NCBI GenBank assembly: GCA_036924085.1
Contig: JAVGWX010000004.1
Span: forward strand, 79,872,941 to 79,936,940
Source of the DNA: Ariolimax columbianus
Lineage: Eukaryota > Mollusca > Gastropoda > Stylommatophora > Arionidae
Direction: 5' to 3'
Length of the DNA stretch: 64,000 bases
The stretch's first letter is position 1; every line of letters starts with the position of its first letter. Below the pieces are notes generated by a model. It was given only the letters and a program-made list of their open reading frames with translations. It did no database searches and had not been told where the DNA came from. The translations under genes and the position numbers were made by a program. Shown one piece after another: positions 62,991 through 64,000 of this stretch.

Positions 62991-63354
62991 ATAAGTCTTA
63001 GTGTTTTCTATGTTGATATTGTGTCGAAATAATAACTGGAAGAAGTGAGATAGGCGTCACAAAGCAAGTGTGAGTGTAAGAGTATAAGTATCTGGGATAT
63101 TGTCATGAGGAAGTGGATTTCGGTTCTCGTCACTAGTATATTAAAGCGAAGGATAAGTCTATTACAGAAGAAAACTGGAGCATATAACACATGCTAGATC
63201 TGCTTATAGAGGACTGACTGATGGCTTATGTATCCGGAGGTCAATGGAATAGATTTCTTGAATCTGTTTTAAGTTGGTCCACGATAAGGAGAGTAGCATA
63301 CCGTTTCTACACCTGTATGGCTTTACGCTGTCAGACCATGTAATAACAACCATG
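62991..63354. other. Unassigned
   Basis: About 360 bp with no recognised element. It directly precedes the telomere-like array. Confidence 0.35.
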
Positions 63355-64000
63355 TTATCTTAGCCTAACCATAATCACAAACCTTAAACCTGAACCTAAC
63401 ACTAACCATGACCAGAACCCTAAACTTGAACCTAACACTAACCCTAACCATAACCAGAACCCTAAACCTAACACTAACCCTAACCCTAACCATAACCAGA
63501 ACCCTAAACCTGAACCTACCACTAACCCTAACCATAACCAGAGCCCTAAACATAACCCTAAGCAGAACCCTAAACCTAACACTAACCATAACCAGAACGC
63601 TAAATCTAACCCTAACCCTAACCGTAACCAGAACCCTAAACTTAACAATACCATAACCCGAAACCTAAACCTAACACAAACCCTAACCCTAAACCTAACA
63701 CTAACCCTAAAAATAACCAGAACCCTAAACCTGAACCTAAACCTAACCCTAACCGTAAACAGAGCCCTAAACCTAACCCTAACCATAACCAGAGCCCTAA
63801 ACCTAAATGAAACACTAACCCTAACCATAACCAGAACCATGAACCTAACACTTGCCCTAACGATAACCAGAACCCTGAACCTAAACCTAACACTTACCCT
63901 TACCATAACCAGAAGCTTAAACCTAACACTAACCATAACCATAACCATAACCCTAAACCTAACACTAACCATAACCATAACCCTAAACCTAACACTAACC
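63355..64000. repeat. Degenerate telomere-like (CCTAAC)n array
   Basis: Runs of CCTAACCCTAACC mixed with ACCATAACCAGAACCCTAAA and CTAAACCTGAACCTAACAC, running off the right edge. The C-rich strand reads left to right. It resembles degenerate subtelomeric or interstitial TTAGGG repeats. ORFs encoding Val-Arg-Phe or Thr-Leu-Asn repeats here are artefacts. Confidence 0.88.

Noticed and set aside
63355..63978. Long frames of Val-Arg-Phe or Thr-Leu-Asn repeats (up to 207 codons)
   Set aside because: They are translations of a degenerate telomere-like repeat on both strands, with no start context or domain.

Overview
The window looks like repeat-dense DNA from an invertebrate animal, probably a mollusc or another lophotrochozoan. 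That reading rests on the 18S rRNA-like sequence, a (CCCTAA)n-type degenerate array, tRNA-derived SINEs, and many unrelated LINE families in different states of decay. The species cannot be named from sequence alone. Almost everything recognisable is mobile-element or tandem-repeat DNA. The only good candidates for host protein genes are two paralogous single-exon genes on the minus strand, 35541-36767 and 55720-56889. They encode about 400-residue cysteine-rich type I membrane proteins of a family I do not recognise.

Layout. 0-7.3 kb: a large LINE open reading frame with a C-terminal zinc finger (minus), decayed LINE pieces, a tRNA-type SINE with a tandem-duplicated 3' end, and a 67-bp minisatellite grown from a LINE C-terminus. 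7.4-8.8 kb: minisatellites. 8.96-11.81 kb: copy 1 of an RNase H-bearing I-group LINE (here 'LINE-H'), with an intact 931-codon frame and a 15-bp target-site duplication (TSD). 12-15.3 kb: minisatellites and LINE fragments. 15.3-16.8 kb: a chimeric 18S/28S rRNA-derived unit. 17.1-21.2 kb: LINE-H copy 2, including the endonuclease, broken by frameshifts. 21.2-24.2 kb: a hairpin, SINEs, a CTAC-rich satellite and another LINE 3' end.

24.26-35.52 kb appears to be one composite LTR-type element. Two related LTR-like segments start TGTARCAG and end GCTACA. Between them lies an internal region with no recognisable pol, into which LINE-H copy 3 has jumped. The 3' LTR carries an extra 3.8 kb: external-spacer-like DNA running into an 18S start, a SINE lodged in the 18S, a second copy of the 18S/28S chimera, and LINE-H copy 4.

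35.5-64 kb: orphan gene 1, mariner-type relics with minisatellites, several SINE families (one with two separately expandable internal tandem arrays), an RTE-like LINE with a 13-bp TSD, a 726-bp mariner-type element with TA duplication and about 185-bp inverted repeats, a 46-bp satellite with higher-order structure, orphan gene 2, more LINE fragments, and a degenerate telomere-like array at the right edge.

How the parts work together. The LINEs are the likely engine. LINE-H and one SINE family both end in ACGAAGAAG repeats, and a CR1/L2-like LINE shares its last ~65 bp with the tRNA-type SINE, so each SINE may use a LINE present in this same window. Most tandem arrays start inside or beside element sequence.
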